Of a stretch of 64,000 nucleotides of DNA, positions 53,158-61,447 are shown in pieces. How positions within the stretch are numbered: position 1 is the first letter of the stretch; each line of letters opens with the position of its first letter. The notes beneath the pieces are model-generated. The model searched no databases, had not been told where the DNA came from, and worked only from the letters and a program-made list of their open reading frames with translations. Origin of the DNA: Archaeoglobus sp. JdFR-27 (GTDB lineage Archaea; Halobacteriota; Archaeoglobi; Archaeoglobales; Archaeoglobaceae); assembly GCA_002011235.1 (NCBI GenBank), contig MTMO01000040.1, forward strand, positions 1 through 64,000, in the 5' to 3' direction. Made by a program: the position numbers and the translations under genes.

Positions 53158-53342
53158 TTATTTCTTCTTTCTTCTCTTCTTTGTACCCTTTCTTGTCGTC
53201 CCACCTTCCAGTGCTTTTTTCAAGGCTTTACTTGCTTCGTTCATGGACTTTGTTAGTTCTTCCATTGGTGTTCGTCTCCTACCGTCACCCGTCCAAAACT
53301 TTCTAACCTTCCCCTTTTCTGTTTTTGGGCCTTTTTTGACAT
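53158..53342 (-). pseudogene. Lysine-rich small gene broken in an A/T run
   Basis: On the minus strand an ATG at 53342 (MSKK) runs into a T6 run (53332-53337), after which a different frame reads protein-like: PKTEKGKVRKFWTGDGRRRTPMEELTKSMNEASKALKKALEGG and a basic end KKRRKKK. A one-base change joins them into about 61 aa. It is immediately upstream of the HNH gene and on the same strand, so they may be one transcript. No family recognised. Confidence 0.4.
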
Positions 53343-53762
53343 GACGTACACCACTAGATTGTTACAAACAAAAATAATTATAATTTTCGTTATCTACTTG
53401 AAAGTTATAAAGTATAGTATATTTTTCATGTAAATAAATACACAAAAATAGTACAACCAACTTATCGAATAAAAAATAAGACATATGCTATATTCAGTTT
53501 GGTACTTTACACTGTTCAGTCAGATACTATTCCTTGTTTTTTTACAGGCCCCATTATGCCAACCTCTTTTTCATTTAAAAATTTATATTACTTTCCGATA
53601 TCAAATCATAAAAGGGAAAATAGTTAAACCTAAGTAGCTTAACTGAGAATTAAACCAACCGTTGGATGAAACTTAAGATCGAAGTCAAAAGTCCAGATCG
53701 CTAAAATTTTTGACCTGACTACGTTTAATGTATTGCATCCGGTGCTTATATATGTGTCTAGT
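53343..53762. other. AT-rich gene-free stretch in the decayed accessory zone
   Basis: 420 bp with no convincing gene on either strand, markedly AT-rich at 53370-53500. It separates the two minus-strand remnants from the RHH fragment and tRNA. Its base composition differs from the neighbouring core genes and fits foreign or decayed DNA. Confidence 0.4.
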
Positions 53763-53785
53763 ACTGAATTTTTATGAAATTCAGT
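53763..53785. promoter_or_regulatory. Perfect inverted repeat upstream of the RHH fragment
   Basis: ACTGAATTT, five bases, AAATTCAGT: 9-bp arms with no mismatch, 33 bp upstream of the RHH start. RHH proteins commonly repress their own gene through such palindromes; a transcript could also fold here. No T tract follows. Confidence 0.45.
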
Positions 53786-53818
53786 TATATTAATGTAGTA
53801 TTGTGTGATTCTGTGTTT

Positions 53819-54159
53819 ATGAACAGCTACAGCTACAGTGTGTATAGGAATACGTATAATGGGCCGAAAAAGCGTATAAACCTAACAGTAAACTCAGAGC
53901 TAGTAGACCTAGCAAAGTCCTAGGACTTAATATCAGTGCATTTGTGGAACAGAGGTTGCAGGAATGGGTAAAAGAGCAACGCAACACGGACCCGGCGGGA
54001 TTTGAACCCGCGATCTACGGCTTAGGAGGCCGTCGCCTTATCCATGCTAGGCTACGGGCCCTTACACTATTAAATTTCAAGGTTAAGTATCTAGATGAAT
54101 ATTTGAAAGTTTTGGTGTTTGATTTTCGGATGGAAGAGATGGCAATAAAAGCTACTTAA
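53819..54159 (+). pseudogene. RHH-domain fragment that reads into tRNA-Arg, possible integrase N-terminal half
   Basis: ATG 53819 opens KKRINLTVNSELVDLAKS and stops at a TAG (53921); one base over, the frame continues LGLNISAFVEQRLQEWVKEQ and then runs antisense through the tRNA gene (DPAGFEPAIYGLGGRR) to 54159. A one-base deletion around 53918-53920 explains both. The first part is a good RHH (CopG/CcdA-like). In archaeal SSV-type elements the integrase N-terminal half lies against the tRNA attachment site on this strand, so this may be int(N); that is inference. Confidence 0.55.
53987..54061 (-). tRNA. tRNA-Arg (anticodon CCU)
   Basis: 75 nt, cloverleaf folds by eye: acceptor GGGCCCG / CGGGTCC, D arm TAGCCTAGCATGGATAAGGC, anticodon stem ACGGC-CTCCTAA-GCCGT with CCT at 34-36, and T arm GCGGG-TTCAAAT-CCCGC. 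Discriminator base G. No intron and no encoded CCA. Decodes AGG. It borders the decayed element on its side and is the likely attachment site. Confidence 0.95.
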
Positions 54160-54230
54160 CAAGCTGTTAATTGGTAAAATAATCGGGAAGTAATCTGCTC
54201 GATGAGGTAAATATAAAGAAAAGTCAGATT

Positions 54231-54459
54231 TCAATTCTTAAAGATCTTTATAATAGCACTTGCCACAATCAACCATGAAATAATGGAACTGAGGGCTATA
54301 AAGAGGCCTGTGGTCAGATTACCTACAAAATTATTTGCTGAAATCAAAAACGAACCGACTGCTTTATACCCTGCTGCAATCAAAAAAGCACTTGCTATGA
54401 TAATAACTATGCTACGCTCGTTAGGCTCAACTAGACCAAACCAAAAACAATGATTCCAT
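54231..54459 (-). pseudogene. Decayed small membrane protein
   Basis: Minus-strand frame GLVEPNERSIVIIIASAFLIAAGYKAVGSFLISANNF...IALSSIISWLIVASAIIKIF ends at TGA (54231-54233) and has two hydrophobic helices, but no start codon in frame. An ATG at 54457-54459 (MESLFLV) in another frame, followed by a two-base shift, would supply one. No family recognised. Confidence 0.4.
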
Positions 54460-54533
54460 CAATTATATTTGACAGATCGTTAATTATCGATCTCACCAAA
54501 TTAAAATTTGGTAATAATTTATTTAAAAGTTAC

Positions 54534-54785
54534 TAACTTTCTACACTTAGCTTTTCCATACATTTCGCTTTCTTTGACTCTTTGTTCTTAAGTTCATCAA
54601 GTGTTTGCTTGGCCCACTCTTTCTTTTCCTGCTCGTAAACCTCAGCTGGGTATCAAAGCTGTGAGACCCTTAGCCAGAAAGCCAATTGATTCTTCTAGGA
54701 TAGGAGCGAGCTCATTGATAACTGTGTCGAGACTCCAAACATCGATTGATGTAGGCTGAATCGGTAGCCTTAGTTGATTGACCCC
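54534..54785 (-). pseudogene. Decayed gene remnant before the liv operon
   Basis: Two minus-strand frames join at a one-base shift near 54650: NQLRLPIQPTSIDVWSLDTV...GFLAKGLTALIP then AEVYEQEKKEWAKQTLDELKNKESKKAKCMEKLSVES and a stop at 54534-54536. The joined text reads as a protein C-terminus, but there is no start and no family. It lies 19 bp downstream of livF on the same strand. Confidence 0.35.
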
Positions 54786-54803
54786 TCAGCTCTGAAATAG
54801 TAG

Positions 54804-55481
54804 CTAAACAAGCATGTACTCTCCCAATTTCTCAATCGCCCCTTCAACTGTTTCTATTCTGGCTTCATAGGCAACCCTGCCAGCAATCATGATGTAAAAT
54901 TTATCAGCTATTTGAATTAACTCCTTTATCCTTTCATGAGATATTATGGCAACTCCTACATTTTCTTTTTTCAGTTTTTCAATCACTTCAATGATCTTGT
55001 CTCCAGCCTCTTTCTGAAGTCCTTGGAAGGGTTCATCAAGCAGGAGATATTTTGGGTTTGTCAGTAAAGCTCTTCCAAAAACGACCATCTGTCTTTCGCC
55101 CCCACTCAAAGTAGATGCCCTCTGCTTCCTTAGTTTCTTAAGGTTTGGGAAAATATTGTAAACCTTTGAGACATCACTCCCTCCAATCAGTAAGTTCTCT
55201 TTAACTGTAAGATTTGGAGCTACTCTCATCTTCTCAGGAGCAAGAGTAATCCCCTGAAGAAATCTCTTATGGACAGGAAGATGCGTAATATTTTCTCCAT
55301 CCATCAATATTTCTCCCGAAGTAAGCCCAATGACGCCCATTATCGCATGGAAAACCGTCGACTTTCCGCTTCCATTTGGTCCAAATAGAAGGGTAGTCTC
55401 ACCTCTTTCTATCCTAAAATCAACGTTTTCTATGATCTTTTTTCCATTCCTGTCAACAACCCCATTAACCAGCTCTATCAT
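54804..55481 (-). CDS. livF: Branched-chain amino acid type ABC transporter, ATPase LivF
   Basis: 225 aa, full ABC ATPase: Walker A GPNGSGKSTVFHAI, Q-loop in the LAPEKMRVAPNLTVKENL region (LivF-type), signature LSGGERQM, Walker B KYLLLDEPFQGL, H-loop ISHE. LivF is the second of two ATPases. It is the last gene of the minus-strand liv operon, separated from livG by 148 bp. Confidence 0.88.
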   Translation of the reverse strand: MIELVNGVVDRNGKKIIENVDFRIERGETTLLFGPNGSGKSTVFHAIMGVIGLTSGEILMDGENITHLPVHKRFLQGITLAPEKMRVAPNLTVKENLLIGGSDVSKVYNIFPNLKKLRKQRASTLSGGERQMVVFGRALLTNPKYLLLDEPFQGLQKEAGDKIIEVIEKLKKENVGVAIISHERIKELIQIADKFYIMIAGRVAYEARIETVEGAIEKLGEYMLV

Positions 55482-55628
55482 CCTATCCCTTCGTTGTTTT
55501 CAGACTTTTCCAAGTTTTTTCAGGTTATTTTAGATACATTTTCTCTTCGATTCCCAACTATATTTTGATCCGTTTTAATGATCTCGACATACCAAACATC
55601 TTTAATCTTATTTCTCTTGCTCAGGTCT

Positions 55629-56288
55629 CTACCCTTCTACCCTTTCTATCCTTTTTATCTTTCCCAGTTCTATCCAGTAAGTTTCATCAGCCAATTTTTC
55701 GAGTATTCGTGTTTTATGAGCCGTGATGAGCATCCCCACACCCATCTTTTTCATCATTTTTAACTTTTTACGAACGTTCTTAGTGTTCTCCCGATCCAGT
55801 GCTGCAAAGGGCTCGTCGAGTAGTATGAAGTCTGGTTCTGTTGACAGACTTCTACACAATTCAAGGAGTTTAAGTTCTCCTTGAGAAAGGTTCATCGCTT
55901 TTCTCCCAGCCAATTTTTCTAAACCGAAGAGTTCAAGGAGTTCTTCCGCTTTTAGCATTGCCTCCTTTTTTTCATACCTGAGCATGCAGCCCGTTAGAAG
56001 ATTCTCAAAAACCGTCATTTTTAGAAACGGCCTGGGCATCTGGAAAGCGAAACTTAATCCAAGCTCAACTCTTTCTTCAACGGGAGTCTTTGTTATATCT
56101 CGTTCGTTAAGAATTATTTTACCACAGCTTGGTTTCTCAAATCCAGAAATGATCTTAAGCAAGGTGGATTTTCCGCTTCCGTTAGGCCCACATAATCCCA
56201 CTACCTCACCCTTCCTTAGATTAAAGCTTACATCCTTCAGAACTGTAAGACTGTTAAACTGCTTTGAAACACCTTTAATCTTTAACAT
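55629..56288 (-). CDS. livG: Branched-chain amino acid type ABC transporter, ATPase LivG
   Basis: 219 aa from ATG 56288 (GGTGGTTGGG before it; an upstream in-frame start at 56333 adds 15 residues). Walker A GPNGSGKSTLL, LivG-type FAFQMPRPFLKMTVFENL, signature LSQGELKLLE, Walker B FILLDEPFAALD, ITAHK. Slightly shorter than typical LivG (about 250). Confidence 0.87.
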   Translation of the reverse strand: MLKIKGVSKQFNSLTVLKDVSFNLRKGEVVGLCGPNGSGKSTLLKIISGFEKPSCGKIILNERDITKTPVEERVELGLSFAFQMPRPFLKMTVFENLLTGCMLRYEKKEAMLKAEELLELFGLEKLAGRKAMNLSQGELKLLELCRSLSTEPDFILLDEPFAALDRENTKNVRKKLKMMKKMGVGMLITAHKTRILEKLADETYWIELGKIKRIERVEG

Positions 56289-56360
56289 CCCAACCACCGT
56301 CGTGTCTCCTATCAAACTCATTGCCAATTTCATTTAACCATTTCATCTATTTCAACCAAT

Positions 56361-57377
56361 TTACACTCCTCCAGTTAACTTTGCTTTTCTAGCCCTCCAT
56401 CTGATTATTCCTGGGGATACGATAAGCAAGGCTGAATAAAGAAGTAAGTGAAGTTGTGGGAAGATTGAATTAAGGTAGTTTGAAACGAAAACAAGGATGA
56501 AACTTCCCGTTACACCCCCAATTTCTGAATCGTTTTTGAAAAATATCGTTGCAATAAATGGGAAAAGAGCAATATGGATTGAAAAAACCTCAGGATTTAC
56601 ATGGGAAAAGTGTAAGGCGTACAAGCCCCCTGCTAAAGCCGTTATTATGCAAGAGATTAGAGTACAGAAAGCTTTCACCCTATTAACTTTTACACCTACA
56701 AGTCTTGCGGCCCTCTCATCATCTCTGACCGTTGTGAATTTTAAACCGGTTGCTGAAGTCCTAAGAAATCCGAAAAACAGGAAAACTGCAAGTAATAATA
56801 CTACTGAAAGACTATAAGTAACTAAGATAGGGTTTGAGGGAAGAGAAAATCCTTCTTCACCACCATAAATCTCACCACCCATCGTAATTGTAAAGAGGGG
56901 TGAAAAGATCCAGATAATAGCTCCAATAAGAAAGCTGATAAAAACGAATGCAACCCTGTCTCTTGAAAGAGAGAGAATGTATAGAACCGAAGCTGAAAGC
57001 ATACCAGCAACTATCCAAGTAAGCGGGAAGAGCAAAGGATTTTTGGTATAAATATACAAAAGAGCTGAGAGATAACCAGCCAAACCAAATGGAATCGCAT
57101 GGCCAAGGCTAGTTCTACCAATCATGGTTTCCATCCAGTTCCAAGCTAAGGTGTAAGTTGAATAGATGACCCCTAAGGTTATCAACCAGAGTAAATAGAA
57201 CCCGCTGACAAAGGGGGCAAATATGAGGATTGTGGCTAAAATCGAAAATTCGGCTAGTTTAATTCTTCTCTTCTTTCTGTAAAATTCCTTGTAGCTTTTA
57301 ACAGCATTGCCGACCATTTCTATCTTGTTGAGTTCTTCTCTTTCTTCTTCTCTCCCCTCTCTTCCTTTTCCATCCAT
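56361..57377 (-). CDS. livM: Branched-chain amino acid type ABC transporter, permease LivM
   Basis: 338 aa, about nine helices, with the LivM-type start LAWNWMETMIGRTSLGHAIPFGLAGYLSALL and the permease EAA-like ATGLKFTTVRDDERAARLVGVKVNRVKAFCTLIS. The N-terminal 20 residues are very charged (KGREGREEEREELNK), and the Met at residue 21 may be the true start. Confidence 0.87.
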   Translation of the reverse strand: MDGKGREGREEEREELNKIEMVGNAVKSYKEFYRKKRRIKLAEFSILATILIFAPFVSGFYLLWLITLGVIYSTYTLAWNWMETMIGRTSLGHAIPFGLAGYLSALLYIYTKNPLLFPLTWIVAGMLSASVLYILSLSRDRVAFVFISFLIGAIIWIFSPLFTITMGGEIYGGEEGFSLPSNPILVTYSLSVVLLLAVFLFFGFLRTSATGLKFTTVRDDERAARLVGVKVNRVKAFCTLISCIITALAGGLYALHFSHVNPEVFSIHIALFPFIATIFFKNDSEIGGVTGSFILVFVSNYLNSIFPQLHLLLYSALLIVSPGIIRWRARKAKLTGGV

Positions 57378-57454
57378 CTGTTTTTCAACTCCTTTTCAAC
57401 ACCCTCCTAGCTTTAAACTTAAGACTTTAGTTAACCATCAATCTCATTAACCCA

Positions 57455-58198
57455 TCATGACAGGAATATAGAAACTATGAGAGAGTAAACAAAGGCTATT
57501 AGTACTATTTTAGTATAATGTGCCAATCCAATGCTTCTGAAAAGAGCTGTTATGGCTGCGATGAGTATTCCTGCAATCAAAGGCATCCACCCGATTCCAG
57601 GATACAGAGCTTGGGAAGTTGAAGAGAGAAATCCCAGTAAACCTATGGCTGATGAGGTAAGCGCGATGCAAAAAAGAGAAAATTTTTCGTAATCAACACC
57701 GTAAATCCTTGCGAGAAACTCATCATCTTCGACGAATTTTAGTTTTATACCTGTTTTTGATTTATATACCACGAAGAGAGCTATTAGGATTATCAAAAGC
57801 ATCAAGCCCTGCATAATCTCCCAAAAATCTATCCCAGCAAACATCAGATTGGATTCAACGATGAGATAGTATCCCTTCCCATGAGCTATTCTAAGAATCT
57901 CCTCTAGGCCAATTGCGAAACCTAAGCTAATTATTGTCGCCTCGAAAATTCCATTACCGATTTTTTTAATTAACAAATAAAGTATCACACCTGTAAAAAA
58001 CGCAAGCACAGCTGCGAGGAACATTCCCATAACGATTCCTGATTTAATGGTGTAATAGGCGACATAAGCTCCAAGGGCAAAAATAGAGCCGTGGGAGAGG
58101 TTCAGGAATTTTGAGATTCTGAAATTCAGACTGATTACAATTGCGAATATGGACAGGAAGATAGTTGAGGAGAGTATAGAAAAAAAATTTAAGGCCAT
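57455..58198 (-). CDS. livH: Branched-chain amino acid type ABC transporter, permease LivH
   Basis: 247 aa, about eight helices; shorter than most LivH (about 290). FLNLSHGSIFALGAYVAYYTIKSG and the permease loop GIKLKFVEDDEFLARIYGVDYEKFSLFCIALTSSAIGLLG are diagnostic. Its ATG lies inside the last codons of livK (10-bp overlap), so the two are coupled. Confidence 0.87.
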   Translation of the reverse strand: MALNFFSILSSTIFLSIFAIVISLNFRISKFLNLSHGSIFALGAYVAYYTIKSGIVMGMFLAAVLAFFTGVILYLLIKKIGNGIFEATIISLGFAIGLEEILRIAHGKGYYLIVESNLMFAGIDFWEIMQGLMLLIILIALFVVYKSKTGIKLKFVEDDEFLARIYGVDYEKFSLFCIALTSSAIGLLGFLSSTSQALYPGIGWMPLIAGILIAAITALFRSIGLAHYTKIVLIAFVYSLIVSIFLS

Positions 58199-59424
58199 AA
58201 AACCTCAGATTCCGCGAACTTTGCTGGATAGAGGACTAACGCCTCTCCATTCACCCATTCTGCAATCTTGCCCTCAAGCTTATCGCTTCCCCACTTGGCC
58301 TGATGCTTGGCGTTAAACTTGTAGATCCCACAGGCTCCTTTGAATTCACTTTTTTCGAGTTCTTTTATCAAGGAGGTTCTCATCTTCTCATCAGCAGGCT
58401 TAACGTTTTCAAGTTTCTCCAAAGCCTGACCAAGGATCAAAATCGCATCGTAGGTGAGGACACCGGCATAGTTGTTTGCCTCTTCCCCATACTCTTTGCG
58501 ATAACCATCGAAGTAATTCTTTGTGTATTCAGTTGAGGGTATCTTTTCAAGCGCTGCAGCTTGGAATGCTGTATAATCAGCAGTGGAATCTAAACCTTTG
58601 AGTGTCTGTGGTAAAGCTAGAACTCCTCCAACAGAGTAAACAATCCCTTTTCCTCCATTTCCCCTATAAGCCTTCAAAAATGCTACTGAAAGGCTTCCAG
58701 GGTCGCCAAGAATCAGAACATCTTTATCTCCAACCTTCTGGGCGGCATCTCTCGCTTTGTTCTGTACATCCTTCGGATCAACGGATGGGTTATAGTAAAC
58801 CTCATCTATAAGCTTTAAATATGTGTTCTGCTGGATTACATTTAGCATTCCCTTATTGAAAGTACTTAAAGGCTGGAATCCCTGGAAGTAGTAAGCTTCA
58901 GCATTTGAAAGGCTGAGGAACTCAGATGCAAGCTTTCCCCAGTAAGTTGTGTTATAAGCATTTCTGAACACGTAGACATTGCCTTCAGATACTTTCTTCT
59001 CAATTAGGCCTGTAGAGGCGACACTTATAATGTAAGGTGTTTTCGTTTCAAGGGCAGCATCAGCAGCTGCAATGGCTTGTGGGCTCGAATAAGCTCCTAC
59101 AATGGCTATCACTCCTCTATTTGCAAGATCCAGAAATGCTGCCTTGGTTTTTTCCGCAGAGTCACCGCAGTCAGCGAACTCAAGCTCAATTTCAACCTTC
59201 CCATTCTCCTCGACATGTTTCTTGGCAAGTTTTGCAGCGTTTTCCATTACCACTCCCGCAGTCTGGAATTTTCCGGTTTTAGGCACCAAAACACCTATTT
59301 TCACCTTGATTTTCTGCGGTGTCGAGGTAGGAGTAGGAGTCGTTTTTTCCGTCTGAACGCATGCAGCTACAGATATGACAAGTAGAATCATTATAACGAT
59401 ATATAACGACCTCATGATTCCCAT
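58189..59424 (-). CDS. livK: ABC transporter substrate-binding lipoprotein, LivK type
   Basis: 411 aa. Signal and lipobox (VISVAAC), a Thr/Pro stalk (TTPTPTSTPQ), then a type I periplasmic-binding fold: KIGVLVPKTGKFQTAGVVMENAAKLA, ANRGVIAIVGAYSSPQAIAAADAALETKTPYIISVAST, DVLILGDPGSL, SVGGVLALPQ. First gene of the operon. The ATG at 59415 may be used instead, as the TTTTAATATT element lies at 59439-59448. Ligand is an amino acid or related carboxylate. Confidence 0.9.
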   Translation of the reverse strand: MGIMRSLYIVIMILLVISVAACVQTEKTTPTPTSTPQKIKVKIGVLVPKTGKFQTAGVVMENAAKLAKKHVEENGKVEIELEFADCGDSAEKTKAAFLDLANRGVIAIVGAYSSPQAIAAADAALETKTPYIISVASTGLIEKKVSEGNVYVFRNAYNTTYWGKLASEFLSLSNAEAYYFQGFQPLSTFNKGMLNVIQQNTYLKLIDEVYYNPSVDPKDVQNKARDAAQKVGDKDVLILGDPGSLSVAFLKAYRGNGGKGIVYSVGGVLALPQTLKGLDSTADYTAFQAAALEKIPSTEYTKNYFDGYRKEYGEEANNYAGVLTYDAILILGQALEKLENVKPADEKMRTSLIKELEKSEFKGACGIYKFNAKHQAKWGSDKLEGKIAEWVNGEALVLYPAKFAESEVLWP

Positions 59425-59548
59425 TCAGGATTTCGGGAATATTAAAATTTCGTTTTTGTTTAATCAAGTAATTTTGATTAGTATGGGGAGGAAATAAATA
59501 CTCAACATCCATATCTCCAATTGTAAGTAAAATTAAGAGGGTGAGACT

Positions 59549-60589
59549 TTGAAGGTTAGATTCGGAATCCAGCTCCCCCATGATCCAAAAGATCTCATTT
59601 TAAAGGCATCGGTTTTTGCAGATCGAAATGGGTTTGATTCAGTTTTCACTCCTGACCACTTAGTCGGAATAGGAATCAAAAACTGGAGTTCATACGAGGC
59701 TTTCACACTCCTCGGAGCGATTTCTCAGATTACAAGAAAGGTAAAAATTGGAACATGTGTGAGTGATGTTTTAAGAAGGCATCCTGCAGTTCTCGCGCAA
59801 TTTGCCGTGACGCTTCAGGACTTCTCAAATGGCAGAGCCGTGCTCGGGCTTGGTGCCGGTGAAGGTATGAATCTTATACCCTATGGAATTGAAAGCGATT
59901 ACCTAGTTTCAAGACTTGAAGAGGGGCTAAAGATTATAACAAGGCTTTTTGAGGATGACAAGGTTGATTTCTCAGGGAAATTCTTCAGACTTTCCCATGC
60001 GTTTATTATGCCTAGAAAGAGAGTACCTCTTTGGATAGCGGGAAACTCACCGAGAACTATGGAGCTAACCGCGATCTACGGGGATGGTTGGATTCCGACT
60101 GCTGGCATGGGGGCAAAGAGATATGGTGAGAATCTTAAAAAAATCCGTAAAAAGGCAGAAAATCTTGGAAGGGGCAGAATTGAGGGTGGCGTTTTTGCAT
60201 ACGTCGTTGTAGAGAAAAGATATGACGACGCCCTTAAGAAAATTGAGCTGCCTGCAAAACTTCTTGCTCTGATGTCTCCTGCCAGGAAGCAATTTCTGAC
60301 AAGGGCTGGTGTGGATGTGGAAAAAATCGACATACCTGACCTTTTCGGCTTTACCTTCAATGAGGATCAGATAAAAAAGGCAATCGAGCTTGCAAAAAAA
60401 CTGCCATTTGAGGCGGTGCAACATAGATTCATTTACGGCACACCCGATGACGTTGTTAAAAGGATCGAGGAGTTCATAAAAGCTGGAGCTGAGCATTTTG
60501 TTCTCACTCCTCTCGTCAGACACAGTGATTACATCCCCACAATTAAGCTTATAGCATCGGAAGTTATCTCCCACTTCAAGAATGGTTAG
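59549..60589 (+). CDS. LLM-family F420-dependent oxidoreductase, Mer-like
   Basis: 346 aa from a TTG at 59549 with GAGGGTGA upstream. VRFGIQLPHDPKDLILKASVFADRNGFDSVFTPDHLV and GTCVSDVLRRHPAVLAQFAVTLQDFSNGRAVLGLGAGEG are the LLM (luciferase-like, F420 or FMN) signature; WIAGNSPRTMELTAIYGDGW follows. It resembles 5,10-methylene-H4MPT reductase (Mer) of the reverse acetyl-CoA pathway in Archaeoglobales, but it is not the canonical Mer sequence, so the substrate is uncertain. Confidence 0.75.
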   Translation: MKVRFGIQLPHDPKDLILKASVFADRNGFDSVFTPDHLVGIGIKNWSSYEAFTLLGAISQITRKVKIGTCVSDVLRRHPAVLAQFAVTLQDFSNGRAVLGLGAGEGMNLIPYGIESDYLVSRLEEGLKIITRLFEDDKVDFSGKFFRLSHAFIMPRKRVPLWIAGNSPRTMELTAIYGDGWIPTAGMGAKRYGENLKKIRKKAENLGRGRIEGGVFAYVVVEKRYDDALKKIELPAKLLALMSPARKQFLTRAGVDVEKIDIPDLFGFTFNEDQIKKAIELAKKLPFEAVQHRFIYGTPDDVVKRIEEFIKAGAEHFVLTPLVRHSDYIPTIKLIASEVISHFKNG

Positions 60590-60636
60590 TAATTAGATTC
60601 TGAATTAGCCCGATATTAGCTTGAGATGAGACTGGT

Positions 60637-60702
60637 TTGAGATCTAATTGAGACCTAATTGAGGTCTAATTGAAACCTAGTTGAGATCTAACCGAGATCT
60701 AA
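60637..60702. repeat. Six 11-bp tandem units between convergent genes
   Basis: Units TTGAGATCTAA, TTGAGACCTAA, TTGAGGTCTAA, TTGAAACCTAG, TTGAGATCTAA and CCGAGATCTAA fill exactly 66 bp in the 169-bp gap between the LLM gene and the convergent rnhB. Most share the BglII-like GAGATCTAA core. Confidence 0.9.
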
Positions 60703-60758
60703 AACTGAGATTCAGTGAGTCTTAAAACTAGATCAAATTAAAACTAAATCAGATTAAA

Positions 60759-61394
60759 TCACAAATAATCACCAAGTGATTTCTGGGCAATTCTGTCCAG
60801 TGTTTTCCAGCTCTTTCTGACACATGATGGGAAACATCCATTTTTTTCAAGGTAGTTTTTCAAGAATTCCCTTGTTTTGCCATCACTTGCATATCCACTC
60901 CCAAAATCTCCAAAAATCTTTTTTAGTTTCTCAACCTCTTTATCCCTTGCAACCTTTGCGATTATTGAGGCCGCCGCCACTACCGGATATTTTTCATCTG
61001 CTTTATGCTCTGCAATAACCTCGATACCCTTTTTCTCCAACCTCTTTTTAAGACGATCTGGTTTAACATCGGGACTGTCAACATAAACGATTTCTGGCTT
61101 TAGTTTGTCAATCAGCTCTTCATAGCTCTCATAAAGAATTTCGTTGATTGTTTTTTTAGACATCAATTTGTCGAGGTCTTCAGGTTGGATCATTATGATT
61201 TCGCATTCTCCCTTCTTACTCAACAAACCGGATAATTCCTTCCTCTTGTTTTTACTTAGCTTTTTAGAATCCCTAATGCCAAGTTTTATTAGATCTTCAA
61301 GATCTTCTCTGCTTATCGCAAAACCGCACACAACGAGTGGACCTATAACCGGCCCCTTTCCAGCCTCATCTATACCTACTATCCTTCCAGACAT
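60759..61394 (-). CDS. rnhB: Ribonuclease HII
   Basis: 211 aa. IVGIDEAGKGPVIGPLVVCG with the first catalytic Asp (D7-E8), later IRDSKKLSKNKRKEL, EIVYVDSP, and AEHKADEKYPVVAAASIIAKVARDKE (catalytic His/Asp region). Removes single ribonucleotides and primers from DNA. A TATA-like stretch of the AATTAAAAAAG type sits 22-32 nt before the ATG. Confidence 0.95.
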   Translation of the reverse strand: MSGRIVGIDEAGKGPVIGPLVVCGFAISREDLEDLIKLGIRDSKKLSKNKRKELSGLLSKKGECEIIMIQPEDLDKLMSKKTINEILYESYEELIDKLKPEIVYVDSPDVKPDRLKKRLEKKGIEVIAEHKADEKYPVVAAASIIAKVARDKEVEKLKKIFGDFGSGYASDGKTREFLKNYLEKNGCFPSCVRKSWKTLDRIAQKSLGDYL

Positions 61395-61447
61395 CTTTTA
61401 GTGAAACTTTTTTAATTCTTTTTTAATTTTTTAATTTTTTAATTCCG

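Noticed and set aside
52614-53306. Plus-strand open frame of 230 codons rich in Phe, Leu and Val, looking like a membrane protein
   Set aside because: It is antisense to the HNH and Lys-rich genes. Their Lys/Glu-rich codons (AAA, AAG, GAA) read backwards as TTT, CTT and TTC, which produces false hydrophobic protein.
53640-53725. Possible C/D box RNA (GGATGAAAC ... CTGAC)
   Set aside because: The C box is not a match to RTGATGA and no clear D'/C' pair is present.
53944-54159. A separate 71-aa gene containing DPAGFEPAIYGLGGRR
   Set aside because: That motif is the antisense translation of tRNA-Arg. The part before it continues the RHH fold begun at 53819, so it is treated as one frameshifted fragment.
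59037-59385. Plus-strand open frames of 81-102 codons
   Set aside because: All are shadows of livK, whose signal peptide and binding domain are clear on the other strand.
60637-60702. CRISPR-like array
   Set aside because: Units are 11 bp and abut one another with no spacers. The same holds for 12690-12752 and 49711-49740; none is a CRISPR array.
61405-61445. T-rich terminator after srp54
   Set aside because: On the minus strand, the direction of both flanking genes, the tract is A-rich, not U-rich. It fits the rnhB promoter region better.
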